Below the pieces are notes generated by a model, which searched no databases, was not told the origin of the DNA, and saw nothing but the letters and a program-made list of their open reading frames with translations. A stretch of 64,000 nt of DNA, taken from Aquilaria yunnanensis. Lineage: Eukaryota; Streptophyta; Magnoliopsida; Malvales; Thymelaeaceae. The DNA lies in NCBI GenBank assembly GCA_039654915.1, contig CM077596.1, positions 53,504,501-53,568,500 on the forward strand. Reading direction: 5' to 3'. Within the stretch, counting starts at the first letter, position 1. The number at the start of each line of letters is the position of its first letter. Positions 9,487 through 22,114 of the stretch are shown one piece after another. The position numbers and the translations under genes are program-made.

Positions 9487-11447
9487 CTCCTGTTATGAGC
9501 TTAGGTTAATTAAGTGCACCTATAATAGTTCATAGGCAACTCATGGCTTGGCCATGACTTTTATTCCAAGATTATGAAATCAACACATAAGGTTAAGGCC
9601 TAGGAGGTGCCCCAGGAGGCTTGCTAATTTCACATTCAATTATTACTTGCATCAGACGACAAGATTTAAAGGCCTTCTCATTCAAGTGTTTCAGTGTGTG
9701 TTCCTCAAGTGTGGTATTACAATGCATGGCAACCAAGAAGCCCATATCCATCAGAGTTTCAAAACATAACATTTTCCATGTCTTATGCATAACATACACC
9801 AAAAGTGGTTTAACACAATATAGGCCATAACTAAGAATGCACACAACTTTATAGCACAACCATAATCTTCCATTCTTAGCATATACACAAAAGTCATAAG
9901 CCATATGAGGCCATATTCACCAATATATACATCAATCACGTGCTAAAGTTCCTTGGGACACTACCAAGAGCACTTAAAATACAAGGTGGCCATTAGTTAA
10001 CCATTACATACGCATGTACTTCGTAGTACCCGAAACCTACTTTAATCGTGTAGTACAACACCAAAGTTTACAGAAAGAGGCCTACAACTAGACCCATAAT
10101 TGGAAGAGCCAACCACAACACTAATGCCCATGAGCACACCTCCATGCTTCTAGACTTGTTCCATAGTCTATACACAAGCCTGAAAAAATCAAACATATGA
10201 GTTTAGAGGATATATAAAACTTGCACTATGTACCCATTGAGCAATACTCTCGGTTTAGCACATACATTAGCATAACCGAGCAATAGCTTAGCACACAAGC
10301 AAGCTAATCTAGTTCAAATCCTTTTCCTGAAACATATACATAAATGGGGCATGAGTTTTAACACTTAGTAAGGAATTCACTTAAGCTCATTAGAGCTTAT
10401 TTAGTTAAGCAAAAAGCTTAACCTCCCATTTTCAAGATTTACCTTCAACAAAGACATGAAAACACTAAAACACAATGTATACAATAACATATACAAAATA
10501 ACTACAACTAATGTTTGTTAGCAAGAACAAACAAAGCATGAAAGCACACAACTCACACACCACACACATAGTTCACTCTCGGGCTAAGGCCATACTAGCA
10601 AGTACACACAATTCCCACATAGATTCATTGTTATCAAAACCCATTCCACTAGAGCTCTAAGTTCAACCATAGGCTAGCCTACCCATGATGAACTTTAATA
10701 CTTTCCATTAGTAGCTAGCTAGTAACCATAACTTATAAACCTGAAGGTAAATCCATAAGCCCCTATGGCATTCTAAGCTCACTTCGCATAAATTACAAGC
10801 ACTTAGAGGCCAAATACCTACTTGACCATGGAACAATACCAAAATCAAGTGAGGTATAGTGAATCCTTACCAATTTGTTCACTTTGAGCTTTTGGCCAAA
10901 CTTAAATCTCCAAGACCAAGCTCGAAAACACAACTATAAGGTTGCCAATGGCCAAAATTCACCTTAGTATGCTTGAATTCCCAATTCAAGCTCAATTCTC
11001 AAAGAATTTGGCATGAACCTGACACTTCAACACCGAGAACACAATGCACTTTGCCAAGAACTTGGTCAAGCTCAAAACTAGGAGCTTTGAGCTGAAATCA
11101 TGCCATTAGACTTAGTAGAAGCATGCATCTCTAGTTAATGGCCACATTACTTAAAATTAGGCATAATGCCCTTCTCGGCTATATCATTTATTTGCATGGT
11201 GCCATGAAGTCCATCATTAAAACATACACTTAGTTTAGGCACCCGAATATAAGCACAATTCGGCCCTTAAACTTTGTTTTCCATTGTTTCCACTACAAGC
11301 CAATTTTTATTGCACAATTCAAACCCGATAAGTCTCAGGTAGACCTACCCATGGTATTACCCATTTTCATTTAAGCCCCCTCTTTGTTTGAATGCATTTG
11401 CTTTGCATTTTTTACCTTGGCCAAGTATTGAGGTAAGGGTCCTGACA

Positions 11448-11462
11448 ATCCCTCCCTCCTTA
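11448..11462 (-). other. Polypurine tract of element B
   Basis: The minus strand reads TTTAAGGAGGGAGGGAT up to the 3' LTR. The TAA at 11460-11462 is the pol stop codon, so the coding sequence ends at the edge of the tract. Confidence 0.75.
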
Positions 11463-11741
11463 AAGAAATTGGTCCTCCAAATTCTTCACAAGCTTTGGGT
11501 ACACATAAGGGTAACATTTGGCAATTTCATCTATTACTACCATAGTAGCTTCTTTTAGAGTGTCATTACTCCATTGAATCTTAATCATAGAAATTCATCT
11601 GCTCCTTAATTTCCTAGTGTCTCTTGCTAGGATTTGAATAGGTACTTCTTCATATGAAAAGTTTGAGGTTATAAGTACACTAGTAGGTATCACTATTTGC
11701 TCAGAACTTGGAACAAACTTCTTAAGCAAACTTACATGAAA
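11460..11741 (-). pseudogene. Element B pol, integrase C-terminus with chromodomain-like tail
   Basis: The minus-strand translation gives VQWSNDTLKEAT, followed by an IDEIAKCYPY stretch and LEDQFL before the stop. This is the C-terminal chromodomain-like motif of plant chromoviruses, which helps target integration to chromatin. The conserved W after EAT has become M. The segment is separated from the rest of B pol (from 31435) by element A, whose TACAT duplication lies at 11742-11746. Confidence 0.75.
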
Positions 11742-11746
11742 TACAT

Positions 11747-14177
11747 TGTTACCCACTCTGGGGTAATCTAGCTATGGTGCCAAAACTATGAATTTAAACT
11801 CCCAGGATTAGTGTGTCCTGCAGGTCATCAGAACAACACCCCTAGTGTACATACTCAAGTGACTCTCTTGAGCACTATGTAAATACAAGTATATTGGTCT
11901 AACCATTACACACATATTCACATATATGCACACTATGGCATCTAAGAAGGAAAACACTAGCACAAGTCTTAGTTTTGTCTCCCACACATTAAGCATTCTT
12001 ACTAGGTTCAAAAATTTCAGCCAATGCACCCAAACTTCCTTTAATAAACTGTATCATTCTAGCCATGTGACCCCTATTTTATTTACTCCATTATCAAGTA
12101 GAGACTTAGATCAAACCAGGGAATTTTGTTTTACATTAATAACCCACCTATGGACCAAGTTATGGATTTTTAAAGTTGGTTACAAAATTCTAACCAAATG
12201 AATAGTAACTTAGCCAACTTTGAAACGTCATATCTTTGGATACCGGGTTCCAACTTCAAAAATTCCAAATCTTAGTTCAACCTCTAGATGTGCTCTAGGT
12301 GTGGTCAAAATTTCATACCAAGATTCATTCTACATGATGAGATATAGAACTTTGAGTGTAGAGTCAAAATTCTCATCACTTTATGACCATTTTGCCCATA
12401 CAAAATTTTATAAGCATGCAAACACTTCATTCACAAGGGGTAAGCAACTCAAGGCTATTCCATACATGTCCAAGATACCTGGAAATTACATCCCCTTATA
12501 GCTAGCATCTTTACATAGCCAATACAAAAATTTACAAACAAGCAGCCTATATTGCACACTTAGGCAGCCTATGCATAGCATCATCATAGCAAAACAGCCC
12601 ACAAATGTTCACATACATTGTCCAAACTTCAAATGAATTACATGTACAAGCACCAATGCACTACATAATGTTCTTAACTCAGTTAAATTACACACCCTAG
12701 TTACAGGAGAGCTTTAGACACAATGCACTCCAGAAACAGAATGCTGGACAGCTGCTGCATAACACAATAAGCACCATCACTAAAAATACCAAATGTAATC
12801 CTAAAATCACCAAGCTTTCCAGATCATAACTAGACACATGAAGGTTCAAGTACCTAAAATTTCAGATCAAAACTCAAATGATAAAGGTCAGTTTGAATGT
12901 GATCTTTCTGCTGGACCTGAAATGGACAAAAAGGGGGTAAGTCTCTTAAATGAAACTTAGTAAGGGCTTATGAATAAAATCTTCAAACTCCATTCATATA
13001 CTTGAAATCCAAAGACACTAAAACAAAAAATTACAGCACAAATACACAAACACAGCCATCCAAATGCACAACAAATGTAATGCTGGTAGAAATAAACACA
13101 TTAGGGCTAGTTCATAAACAATCAAATAAACATTATGTAATCAATATGGCAGCCCTCCTTAAGCTAATGCTTGGCCTTAGGAGATTAATTTGTCTTAGTT
13201 AGTACTAACTTGGGCTCTAGAAACCCTTGTAAACACTGCCATCTTAGTGCATGAAAAATTGTAAGGCTGGAACCTTGTTCTTGCACCCCTCTTAACCCAT
13301 GCTTGGTTCCTTGAGCTTTTTGCTCTCTTCCAAGCAAGGTATTAGCTTAATGGATGCTTGATCAGAATCTTAGAACAGTAAAAAACTATGAAACATGAAG
13401 ATAAAACCCTTACCTAAGCTGTGAAAGCTAAAAATATCAAAGGAAGCTCAATAAACCCGAAAACCAGGGTTTTTCTTTCTCTTGTTGAATCCGATTGCTT
13501 TCCTTTGTGATTTATTGGGAGATTGAGCTATGGTGGCTGTGGAAGGTTATGGAGGAGCTGAGGGAGGAACTCTACTTGGTGAGGGCTGAAAAGGACAAAG
13601 GAAAGGTAAAGAAATCAAGATATTTACTTGACTTGATTAGTTTAACCTTAACCTTCACTTAGGTCACTATAAGTATGTGTTAACTAAAGACTTTTTGGCT
13701 AATCTTTAGCCCACATTTTTTACCTTAGAACCTGAAAATTAAAGGCTGGTATAATGCTAGAAATGGACATCTTTGACTCTTATGAAAAACCATCCCACCC
13801 TTAAGTTATTTTTGTGAACAATTGTAAACCTAGTTGTCCTAGGTTATTGAATAATAGCCTTTGCATCCTTTATGCAATTTAGCATCCAAAAATTTCTTCC
13901 ATACCAATCAAATCCTTCCAAAATCTCTTCTTTAGATTTGTACAATTGAGTACCCAAGTCTTGAAATCTTTCAATAAAACCCATAGATTACTTGTAAAAC
14001 AAACAATCTTCTAGGGCTTCCTTTAGTACCAAGTAACCATTGTAATCTCTTAAGGAGGTGTAGATTGTTCACTTTACCCCTTACATTTCATTCACTATGG
14101 TGAAAATTATCCTATATAATGGTTTATATCCATTATGCCTTTATACTGTAATTTTCCCATTTGTTGAGGCGGTAACA
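11747..14177 (-). repeat. 3' LTR of element A
   Basis: It runs from TGTTACCCACTCTGG to GAGGCGGTAACA (2431 bp) and aligns with 28974-31429 along its length. Related copies occur at 1-1222, 1223-1983 and 43375-45792. No gene is present in it; the frames of up to 93 codons are not preserved intact between copies. Confidence 0.93.
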
Positions 14178-14191
14178 TTCCCCCCCCCCTT
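14178..14191 (-). other. Polypurine tract of element A
   Basis: On the minus strand this is AAGGGGGGGGGGAA next to the 3' LTR. The pol stop codon TAA (14190-14192) overlaps its start. Confidence 0.85.
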
Positions 14192-14693
14192 AAAAATTTT
14201 GGTCCTCCAAAATTGTCCTTAGCTTGTTATACTCATCTGGATACCTTTCTTGAATTTCTTTCTCAGTTTCCCATGTTGCTTCTCTTTCAGAATCGTTTGA
14301 CCATTGTACTTTAACCATGGGAATTAGTTTGTTCCTTAGCCTTCTGGTATCCTTAGCTAAGATAGCTATAGGTTTCTCTTCATATCTTACATTTGGCTTT
14401 AAATGTTTGTCTTCCATTACTATAGCATGCTTTGCATCCAATAGACACTTTTTAAGCATACTGATGTGGAAAACATCATGAACTCTTGACATACTTGGTG
14501 ATAGAGTTGACCTATAAGCTACCTTGCCAACCCTTTCTAGTATCTCATAAGGAGTAAGGTACCTTGGAGCTAACTTACTTTTTTTCCCAAATCTGATAGT
14601 GCCTTTGGTTGGCACTACTTTGAGCCATACTTTATCACCAACCTCAAACTCCAAGTCTCGTCTTCTTTTGTTCACATAAGCAGTGGTCCTTTC
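14190..14693 (-). pseudogene. Element A pol, integrase C-terminal and chromodomain-like region
   Basis: The minus-strand frame carries LEFEVGDKVWLKV, the GPYEI-like YLTPYEILERVG, VHDVFHISMLKKCL, and then a chromodomain-like end (MVKVQWSNDSEREATWE) before the stop. These are the standard C-terminal blocks of a plant chromovirus integrase. The open frame extends to 14816, but bases from 14694 belong to inserted LTR E, so the N-terminal residues of that frame are not pol. The rest of the integrase resumes at 18720. Confidence 0.85.
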
Positions 14694-15047
14694 TGTTGGG
14701 TTTCGGGAGCCAAACAGCGCAGCGGAATTTAACCGAAACCCTCCAGGATCCAAGTGAAACGGGGTAAACCGGGTGTTCGAAAATTTCATACCTAATTTTC
14801 GGTTGAGATCTCTCACTCAACTGTAGAGTCGAATCACAAAACCTGAACAGTTGACGTGTTCAGGCTCTCTATGGTATCCACACGAGCCTCTCGGGATCAC
14901 TACGCTTCCACCACGTCCCGGCAGATGCGTCTCTCTTGCGCTCGCAGTGCTAGCTTGCGTCCTCCAAGGAATTGCAAGAGAAGAGTGCGGCTGTCCTTTT
15001 GGGAGGCTAGGGCAAGGAGACCTGCGAATTTCTCACTTAAAAGTTGT

Positions 15048-15054
15048 ATTTATA
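15048..15054 (-). promoter_or_regulatory. TATA box of LTR E
   Basis: The minus strand reads ctcactaTAAATAcaac. The same box is at 47671-47677 on the plus strand in the second E copy, which supports LTR orientation in both. Confidence 0.65.
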
Positions 15055-15693
15055 GTGAGACTCAACTTCCAGGCCTAATGGGTTTCAAAGCCCTAATCCA
15101 ATTAGGATTTAATTTCGGGCTTAATAATGGCTCAACTCCTTGGCCCATTATTAATACGAAATTAAAGTGAAACCATAACCCAAATAATTAGCCCATGCAC
15201 TCTAATGATCCAAATAGCTCTATGTGTGCGACCCAATAGGCTCTTGCCATGTTGGCAATGATCATAAATCACATTTACGATCATAAGCAATGAGCGGTGT
15301 CTAGCAACACATCATTGCTACCCAAGTGACAAGATTGTCGGTGAATCGAGTAAAACTTTATGATCATCACCGATATATGCCATTGTCCTTTTGTCCAAGA
15401 TATCAAGACTAAGCACGAGACATGGAATGTGTCACTCTCGTATAGCCAATCTTTGGTTTCTTGATTACCGAGTATACCAACTTAAACTGACGACATTGAT
15501 ATCATATATCAACTCATCGGAGCAAGGCCATGCATTTTCTAAGTCTCACTCTATCAAGGGGCCAAAGATATCACTCCCGTTACATAGGAGGGACAAATCC
15601 CATCTTGATCATACAAATCCCTCCGCATGATATGTGACATACCCAATGACCTCCTTCAAGTTCACTCAATTACGAGCAACAAAGGAAAGTATC

Positions 15694-18300
15694 TGTAATG
15701 CCCGGACAATCCAAAGTGATTAGGTCCCGGGTTAAATGGATTTGGAGCATAAGAATTTTTCCTTAATCGGGAATTTAGCTCAATTAAATTGAGAAGACAA
15801 TATGGCATGTGCATAATTGAGTGTTGAACGTCTTAAAAATAAGCTTGGCTTAGGCCAAGAGAAATAGTAATGAAAATGATGGTTTTTTAAAGATGAGGGA
15901 CTCAATTGAACAAAGGGATTTTTAGTGGATTGGGCTCAATTGCCCAAAATTAGAAAGTTGGAGGACTAAAGGGGGAATTATGCCATTTTAATGGCTTAGG
16001 ATGCCTTAGCCAGCCATGCCCCTCCAATTCCCAATATTTTATGTCACCTTCCTCCAAATCCTATTATTTTAATCCACCTCCCATCCTTAGTCATCACCTT
16101 GGATTCTTTCTTCACCTACTTTTGGCTTTTTCTACCAAACTTACCCAAAAGTCTTCCAATTAGTCTTCATTTCTTTTAATCTTGTCTCCCACTCATTTCA
16201 AACACATTATTAATTTCCTACTATTTTAATCCACCTCCCATCCTTAGTCAAGACTTTGGATTCTTTCTTCACCTACATGTCTCCTCCTTTTGACTTTTTC
16301 TACCAATTTACACAAAAGTCTTTCAATTAGTCTTCCATCCATTAAATCTTGTCTCCCACTCTTCCAAGCACATTATACACTCATTTTCCTTCCTATATGG
16401 CTGGCCATCATCTTCCCACACATTAAAACATAATCAACCCACTCATTCAAAGTCATTTGCTCTCAAACTCTCTCCTTCTCTCTCCATTTTCTTCCATACC
16501 AAGTCTCACCATTCCAAACACATTTCCAACTCTTTTCCTCATCTAAATATTCGTCCATAGCTAGAAATAATCATTTCTCAAATTAAAACCAAGTATTCTT
16601 GGTTGAATTCAAGCTCTAAGACCATAAAGAGCAAGAATCAGGTGAAGAATTCAAAGAAAACCAAGGAGGAAAATTCGGCCATTTCCATTTCGTGGAGGTT
16701 TTAAACTCTACTCAAGGAGCTCTTTGTGTGATTGAGTTCCTAAGTTCATTAGAAGCAAGAAATCAAGAAGAAGCTTGAAGAACATCAAGCACAAGAAATT
16801 GGCCTTACCTCTTCTGTGAGGTTCTGTAAGTGTACACCAAGTGTTCTTGGTATTTTGTGTTATTTGAGTTAATCACCAAGTGTTCTTGGTATCTTATGGT
16901 TACTAATAAAATTCGGCCCATCTTGGTTCTTATGCTAGAAAACAATTTCTAGAGTCAACAAGCAAGGAAAACGAAGGAAAATAAGCTTCTAAAGCTTTCG
17001 GTGTTGTGGGTAAGGATTCCTATACTCACTTTATTGCATGGTATAATTCCATGGCCTTTTTATGTGAGTATTCGGGCCCCTAGGTGATGGTCAAAGCACC
17101 ATGTGATCCTAGGAGTGCTAAGAGGGCTTAAGTTATGTTATTGCTTCGGCAATTCTGTTTTGCTCATGAGCTAAGTTAAGTAAGCAAGCATTATGGGCTA
17201 GGAGTTAAGGCGGCCACCTTAATTCCTATGCTAAGTGAGCTTTCCGAAAACATTAAGTATATGAAATTAATGAATTAAAACTTGAGGGATGCTTGCTGCC
17301 CTTCTGTGAACAAAGTGTTAAGTGGCGTGTGTTTGTGTGCTTCTTTGATTTGTTGTGCATGCTAACCCCCGATTATGATATTATTGCTATATGCATGTAT
17401 CTTTTTGTTTTCTTTGTCTTTATGTTTCCTTTGCAGGAATAAGGATTATTTTGCCATTACATTCTTGGCATATGTTAGGGCTTGGAGGCCATAAGTTAGG
17501 CATTGGATGCCACGGAATCCTTATTGAGTTTTATAACTCACCCGCCCTACTCTACTTTTGTAGTAAAGGTTTGCTTGAAAGATCAAGCTGAGAGTCTTGA
17601 GTACTCTTTCTGTATTCTAAGGTTGGATTTGTGTATGGTATTGCTCAAAATATTCTAAGTATTCTAAGTATATAAGCTGCTTGTAAACAAGCTAAAAAAA
17701 AAATGTGGACTTTCTGTGCAGGACTTGAAGTTTTAGAATTGTGGGAACAAGGTCTATTAAGGTGGAAATTTGTGTTCCATGGCTTTGTGGATTTATGGCT
17801 TGCTTTTAAGCATGTTTTTGTTGGTCTAACTTTAGTGACCAAATTATGGACTTAGCTAAAATTTGGCCAAACTTGGCTTTGGGCTTGTATTATGGACTTG
17901 GACATTTTTGGGTATTTTTATTGCTTGGTGGACTTACCAAGGCCCATGCATGAATTTATGAGTTATGTTTTCATGAAACTTAAAGCATGTTGAAATTGGG
18001 CTTAAATGTACGTTTTGTGCTTAAATAAGAACTCGGAAAATTTGATTTTATTCTTGGCTAAGCTTGGTAAAGACCATGAAAATGAACACATGAAATCCAC
18101 ACGGGTGCTAGCTTGTTTCTGAGAGCACTTCAACTTAACCTTAATTAAAGAACTTAACGAGCTAGTACCGATAAGTATCCTGGGGTTCATGCCCATAAGT
18201 CTTAGTGAGTTTTAAAAGCCCATTCTGTGTAATGAAAACTTCCGCTGCATGTTTTAAGTAATCAGGCCCAAATGGGCCAGGGGCAGTTTAAGGCACGACA
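15694..18300 (+). mobile_element. Solo LTR, distant B-like family, inside E
   Basis: It runs from TGTAATGCCCGGACA to AAGGCACGACA (2607 bp), flanked by GTATC at 15689-15693 and 18301-18305. It shares with B-like LTRs the gcttggcttaggccaag block near 15843, a region of caagtgttcttggtat repeats near 16840-16890, one copy of the ggtaagg unit at 17009-17068, and the tgtgtgtttgtgtgc to ttgcagg segment near 17320-17440. No gene is supported; minus frames at 17645-17842 and 18002-18196 are not conserved. Confidence 0.88.
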
Positions 18301-18719
18301 GTATCAAAGTATGTGACTCACATGTAGGGAACCTTGTTGATCTTAGGTCGAAGGACTACATATGCCATGATCACTATGAGAATCACTTATGACACTCATA
18401 TAACGATCCATGAAGTGTTCTCATGGTGGGTCGGTCCAGTACACAAGTTCTCCAACTTGTACCCATATGTAGACTACATATCTCATATTAGTCTCCACAT
18501 ATGCTAGTCATTATGTGTTATTGCAACCCGCTCCACAATAATACTAGACTAGGGACGTTTAAGAATATCATTATTCTAGGGTTACAATTATGTTTATTAC
18601 GTTACGCAGAAACAAAACAACAAACAAAATTGCTGGATTAATGCCTCAATAAAATATCATGACTCAATGTGCAAAAATACAATCATCTCATGATTGGCTT
18701 TTTGGGCACAATACTAACA

Positions 18720-19640
18720 CTTTCATTGGCTATCCTCAACCTTTCTTGTATCTTCTTGATTTGATTTGTTGTTTCTTCAATGATCTTAGGACCCAACTCT
18801 AGCCTATCTAAAGCTTCCACCCAACAGTAGGGTGTCATGCACCTTCTTCCATATAATGCTTCATAAGGTGCCATGCCAATGGTACTTTGGTAACTATTGT
18901 TATATGAGAATTCGACCAATGGAAAATGTTGGTCCCATTCACCTTTGAAATCCAACACATAGCTCCTGAGCATGTCTTCCACTATCTGTATCACCTTTTC
19001 AGATTGCCCATCTGTTTGAGGATGATAAGCAGTACTCAGGTGGATTTTGGTTCTTAGCGCTTTATGAAAAGCACTCCAAAATCGAGCAGTGAATCTTAGA
19101 TCTTTATCAGATACAATGGAGTCTGGCACCCCATGTAGTCTTACTATCTCTTGGACATACATCTGAGCTAACTTCTCCAAGGAGTCTGTGAGTTTCATAG
19201 GTAAGAAGTGGGCACATTAGGTTAGCCTATCCACAATGACCCAAATTGTATCATGCCTTAATCTGGTCATAGGAAACCCAGTCAAAAAGTCCACGGTTAT
19301 GTTGCCCCACTTCCTCACTGGTATAGGTAGAGTCTGTAGGGTATCAGCTGGCTTCTAGTGCTCTACCTTTACCCTCTGGCATGTGGCACATTTGGAGACA
19401 TAAGTAGCTATGTCTCTCTTCATGTCTGGTCACCAGAATTGAGTCTTCAAGTCTTTATACATTTTCTCACTTCTTGGATAGATGTTTAACTTGTTGTGTG
19501 AGCTTCTTCAAGTATTTCATCCCTGAGCCTTGGTCCTTCAGGCACATAGATTCGGTCCTTGAAGTACAGTAATCCTTGCTTGTAGGCAAAGGATTGATAC
19601 AAGGAATTTTTTTCCTCCCCTGAAATCTTTTTCAGATCAT
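18720..19640 (-). pseudogene. Element A pol, integrase zinc-binding and catalytic core
   Basis: The catalytic core frame (18683-19198 in its long form) shows VRLHGVPDSIVSDKDLRF, STAYHPQTDGQSEKVIQIVE and SYNNSYQSTIGMAPYEALYG. These give the second aspartate and the glutamate of the D,D-35-E triad. Upstream, near 19370-19440, the minus strand keeps the KCATCQR zinc-binding cysteines. A nonsense TGA at 19430-19432 replaces a tryptophan codon in the conserved FWWP motif. Bases 18683-18719 of the open frame belong to LTR E. Frames between 19200 and 19640 are broken. Confidence 0.83.
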
Positions 19641-20290
19641 GATCTGTCTCCTATGCCTCTAGCTTTTTCGATCCATCCAGATTGAACTGTCAATGTGTAA
19701 ATTTGGGCTTCCTCCCACTTATGCCACTTATGCCATTGGCATAGCAGACTATTTTTCTCATCATGATTAGCTATGGATCCTCCTTTCAAAAGACTTGTGT
19801 ACTTCCTGCTCAAGGTATCTGCTGCTAGATTGCCTTTGCCCTCTGTGTACTCTATACTGCAGTCATAGTCCTTGATGTACTCTAACCATCTCCTTTGCCT
19901 CATGTTCAACTCTTTCTGACTAAACAGGTACTTTAGGCTCTTTTGGTTAGTGTAGATCAGAAAGGAACTATCCATCAAGTAATGCCTCCATTGCTTTAAA
20001 GCAAAAAGCACTACTGCCAGTTCTAGGTCATGGGTAGGCTAATTTTTCTCATGGGGTCTTAACTGCCTTGACCTATAAGCAATGACATTTCTATCTTGCA
20101 TAAGTACACAACCTAGCCCAGAACTAGATGCATCTGTATAGATGATGCAGGGCTTGCTTGGATCAAGAAGAATCAATACTGGAGCTTCAATCAACCTCTA
20201 TTTGAGCTCCTGGAAACTCTTTCCACATTTCTCAGTCCACTCAAACCTTTGACCCTTCTTGGTTAGATGAGTAAGAATTGAGGGAATCAT
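19641..20290 (-). pseudogene. Element A pol, RNase H domain
   Basis: The frame at 19637-20011 encodes VLFALKQWRHYL, then YTNQKSLKYLFSQKELNMRQ, RRWLEYIKDYDCSIEY and an ADTLSRK end, the usual order for gypsy RNase H. The aspartate of the conserved TDHKSL motif is an asparagine here, which should damage catalysis. The N-terminal part (about 20012-20170) with the YTDAS-like and CVLMQD-like blocks is in another frame. Confidence 0.82.
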
Positions 20291-21072
20291 AGAAAAACCT
20301 TATACAAATCTTCTGTAGTATCTAGCTAATCCTAGGAAACTTCTGATTTCCCTTACAGTCTTTGGTCTTTTCCATTCTTGCACTACCTTGACCTTTTCAG
20401 GGTCTGCCCTAAGGCCTTGTGCCTCTATGATGTGTCCAAGGAAAGACACATCCCTTATCCAGAATTGGCAATTGGATAACTTGGTATAAAGCTGACGTTC
20501 TAACAGAGTCTTTAAGACAATCTTCAGATGATGTCCATGTTCATTTTCATTCTTAGAATACACTAAGATGTCATCAATGAACACGACTACAAATTTATCC
20601 AAATGTGGTCTAAACACCCAGTTCATCAGGTCCATGAAAGTAGCTGGGGCATTAGTCAAATCAAATGGCATAACTATGTACTCGTAATGCCCATATCTAG
20701 TCCTGAATGCAGTCTTAGGAATGTCTTCTTCCTTTACTCTCAACTGGAAGTATCCAGATCTCAAATCTATCTTGGAGAAGATCTTAGCTCCCTTAAGTTG
20801 ATCAAAAAGATCCTCAATCCTAGGGAGTGGATACTTGTTCTTGATAGCCATTGCATTGAGATTCCTATAGTCAATGCATTATCTTAATGATCCATCCTTC
20901 TTCTTCACAAAGAGCACTAGAGCTCCCCATGGTAAAACACTTGGCCTTATGAACCCTTTTTTAAGAAGTTCATCAAGTTGTTTCCTGAGGCATTCTGTAA
21001 GGAGGTATGGATATTGGACTAGCTCCTGGTTGCAACTTGATCTCAAACTCAATTTTCCTTAGTGGAGGAATA
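20291..21072 (-). pseudogene. Element A pol, reverse transcriptase
   Basis: The frame at 20300-20851 carries [50 protein letters not shown] and the catalytic [11 protein letters not shown], followed by the CQFW and SFLGHII blocks and [13 protein letters not shown]. This is a complete Ty3/gypsy RT core with the active-site DD intact. The conserved G after MPF is D. The N-terminal RT part (20870-21070) is in a different frame with a stop. Element F interrupts pol between protease and RT at 21073. Confidence 0.87.
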
Positions 21073-22094
21073 TGATATGATCAAAGAAGGCACAACTAAG
21101 GATGCAAATGATCCATTGAAGATAACTAGTGGACCATTGACAAGGAAGAAGGCTAAGGAGCTCACTAGTGCACTTCAAGCTCGGATGTTGACAGATTGAC
21201 TATGTTCTAGTGGAAAAATCATATCTTTAGCTAAATAGATCAGAATTGAGTAATTCTTGATTCATTGGAAATATAAAATCTGGATCTACAAATAATATGC
21301 AGACCATGAAACCCAGTTTGCAATTCAAGGAGGTCCAATTTAGCTTCAAAGTCGCGATTTTTGAGTTGTCGCTGGTTCAGAAGTAGTTGCAATATTTTGT
21401 GCATATCTTTGGATTTAGAAGTCTGTTTTGTGTGGTTAAGGTGTCATTTCAAAGATAAGAAATATATCTACAACTTTCATTCTTTGAATTTTGAGAAATC
21501 GTGCCTGTATCAAGTTCGAATTTCAGCTTGAAGTTGAAGACACAAGCAGGAACCACCTGAGAAGACTATTTTGGGGTTTTTATGGCCAATCTTATTTTGT
21601 AACGTATTTTATTTTAGTTTCCTATTTATTTAAATTATTTAGGATGTTTTTTAGGCCATGGAAGTGATTCAGGTCACTTAGGATAAATGGAATTCGCTGT
21701 ACACCTTAAACATGTGTTAAAATGGTGTAGGAATCCTAGTTTGACTAGATTTTCTTGAGTCCTTTGTAACTAGGTTTCCTAGGTGACTTGGGCTGCGAAT
21801 TTTGCTGAGTCTTTTACCCTAGTTTAGGCCTATATAAAAGCACATATTCTGGATGTAAACTCACAGATTTATGCCAAAATAATATTGCTCTTTGGAGAGG
21901 TTTTCTCTTTGGTTCTTGGCGGACTGCCTTGGTGCACAAGTGTGCTTGTGTTCTTGGAGTTCTATACTTCTTGTTTCTAATCACAGGTTGATTAGGGGTG
22001 GGGGTCTTCAAACCTAGTCTCTTTGATGTCTTGTGGAGCTTGAAAAACATTTTGGGCGCGTTTCATGGTCTTTATACCATCGGGGTTCGCATCA
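21073..22094 (+). repeat. 5' LTR of element F
   Basis: It runs from TGATATGATCAAAG to GGGTTCGCATCA (1022 bp), nearly identical in length and order to 25742-26763. A TATA box lies at 21831-21837. Confidence 0.94.
21831..21837 (+). promoter_or_regulatory. TATA box of F 5' LTR
   Basis: TATATAA lies in ggcctatataaaagcac; the 3' LTR has the matching box at 26500-26506. It is followed about 30 bases on by the likely start of R. Confidence 0.7.
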
Positions 22095-22096
22095 GT

Positions 22097-22114
22097 TGGT
22101 ATCAGAGCCACAAG
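22097..22114 (+). other. Primer binding site of F
   Basis: TGGTATCAGAGCCACAAG begins two bases after the LTR. Its first 13 bases are complementary to the 3' end of plant initiator tRNA-Met, the usual primer for plant Ty3/gypsy and Ty1/copia elements. Confidence 0.9.

Larger units (their letters stand above)
2564..11447 (-). repeat. 3' LTR of element B, split by element D
   Basis: LTR sequence occupies 2564-2620 and 9492-11447 and matches the intact right copy at 36279-38261. Both share the cccacacagg start, the ttaggttaattaagtgcac block, the gctcattagagcttatttagtta block and the aaggtaagggtcct end. The first dinucleotide has mutated from TG to TA. Bases 9492-11447 hold no gene; short frames there are LTR noise. 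Confidence 0.85.
14694..18719 (-). mobile_element. Solo LTR, family E, split by another solo LTR
   Basis: It runs from TGTTGGGTTTCGGG to GCACAATACTAACA, flanked by CTTTC at 14689-14693 and 18720-18724. Without the nested solo LTR it is about 1414 bp and matches the 1413-bp copy at 46616-48028, which lies in the opposite orientation. The sense strand is minus, as shown by the TATA box at 15048-15054. The superfamily cannot be assigned because no internal region is present. The short plus frames near 14851-15170 are LTR sequence. Confidence 0.9.

Noticed and set aside
16800..16920. Repeated caagtgttcttggtat words, considered as a CRISPR-like or tandem array
   Set aside because: Only two to three diverged copies with irregular spacing, in plant LTR sequence.
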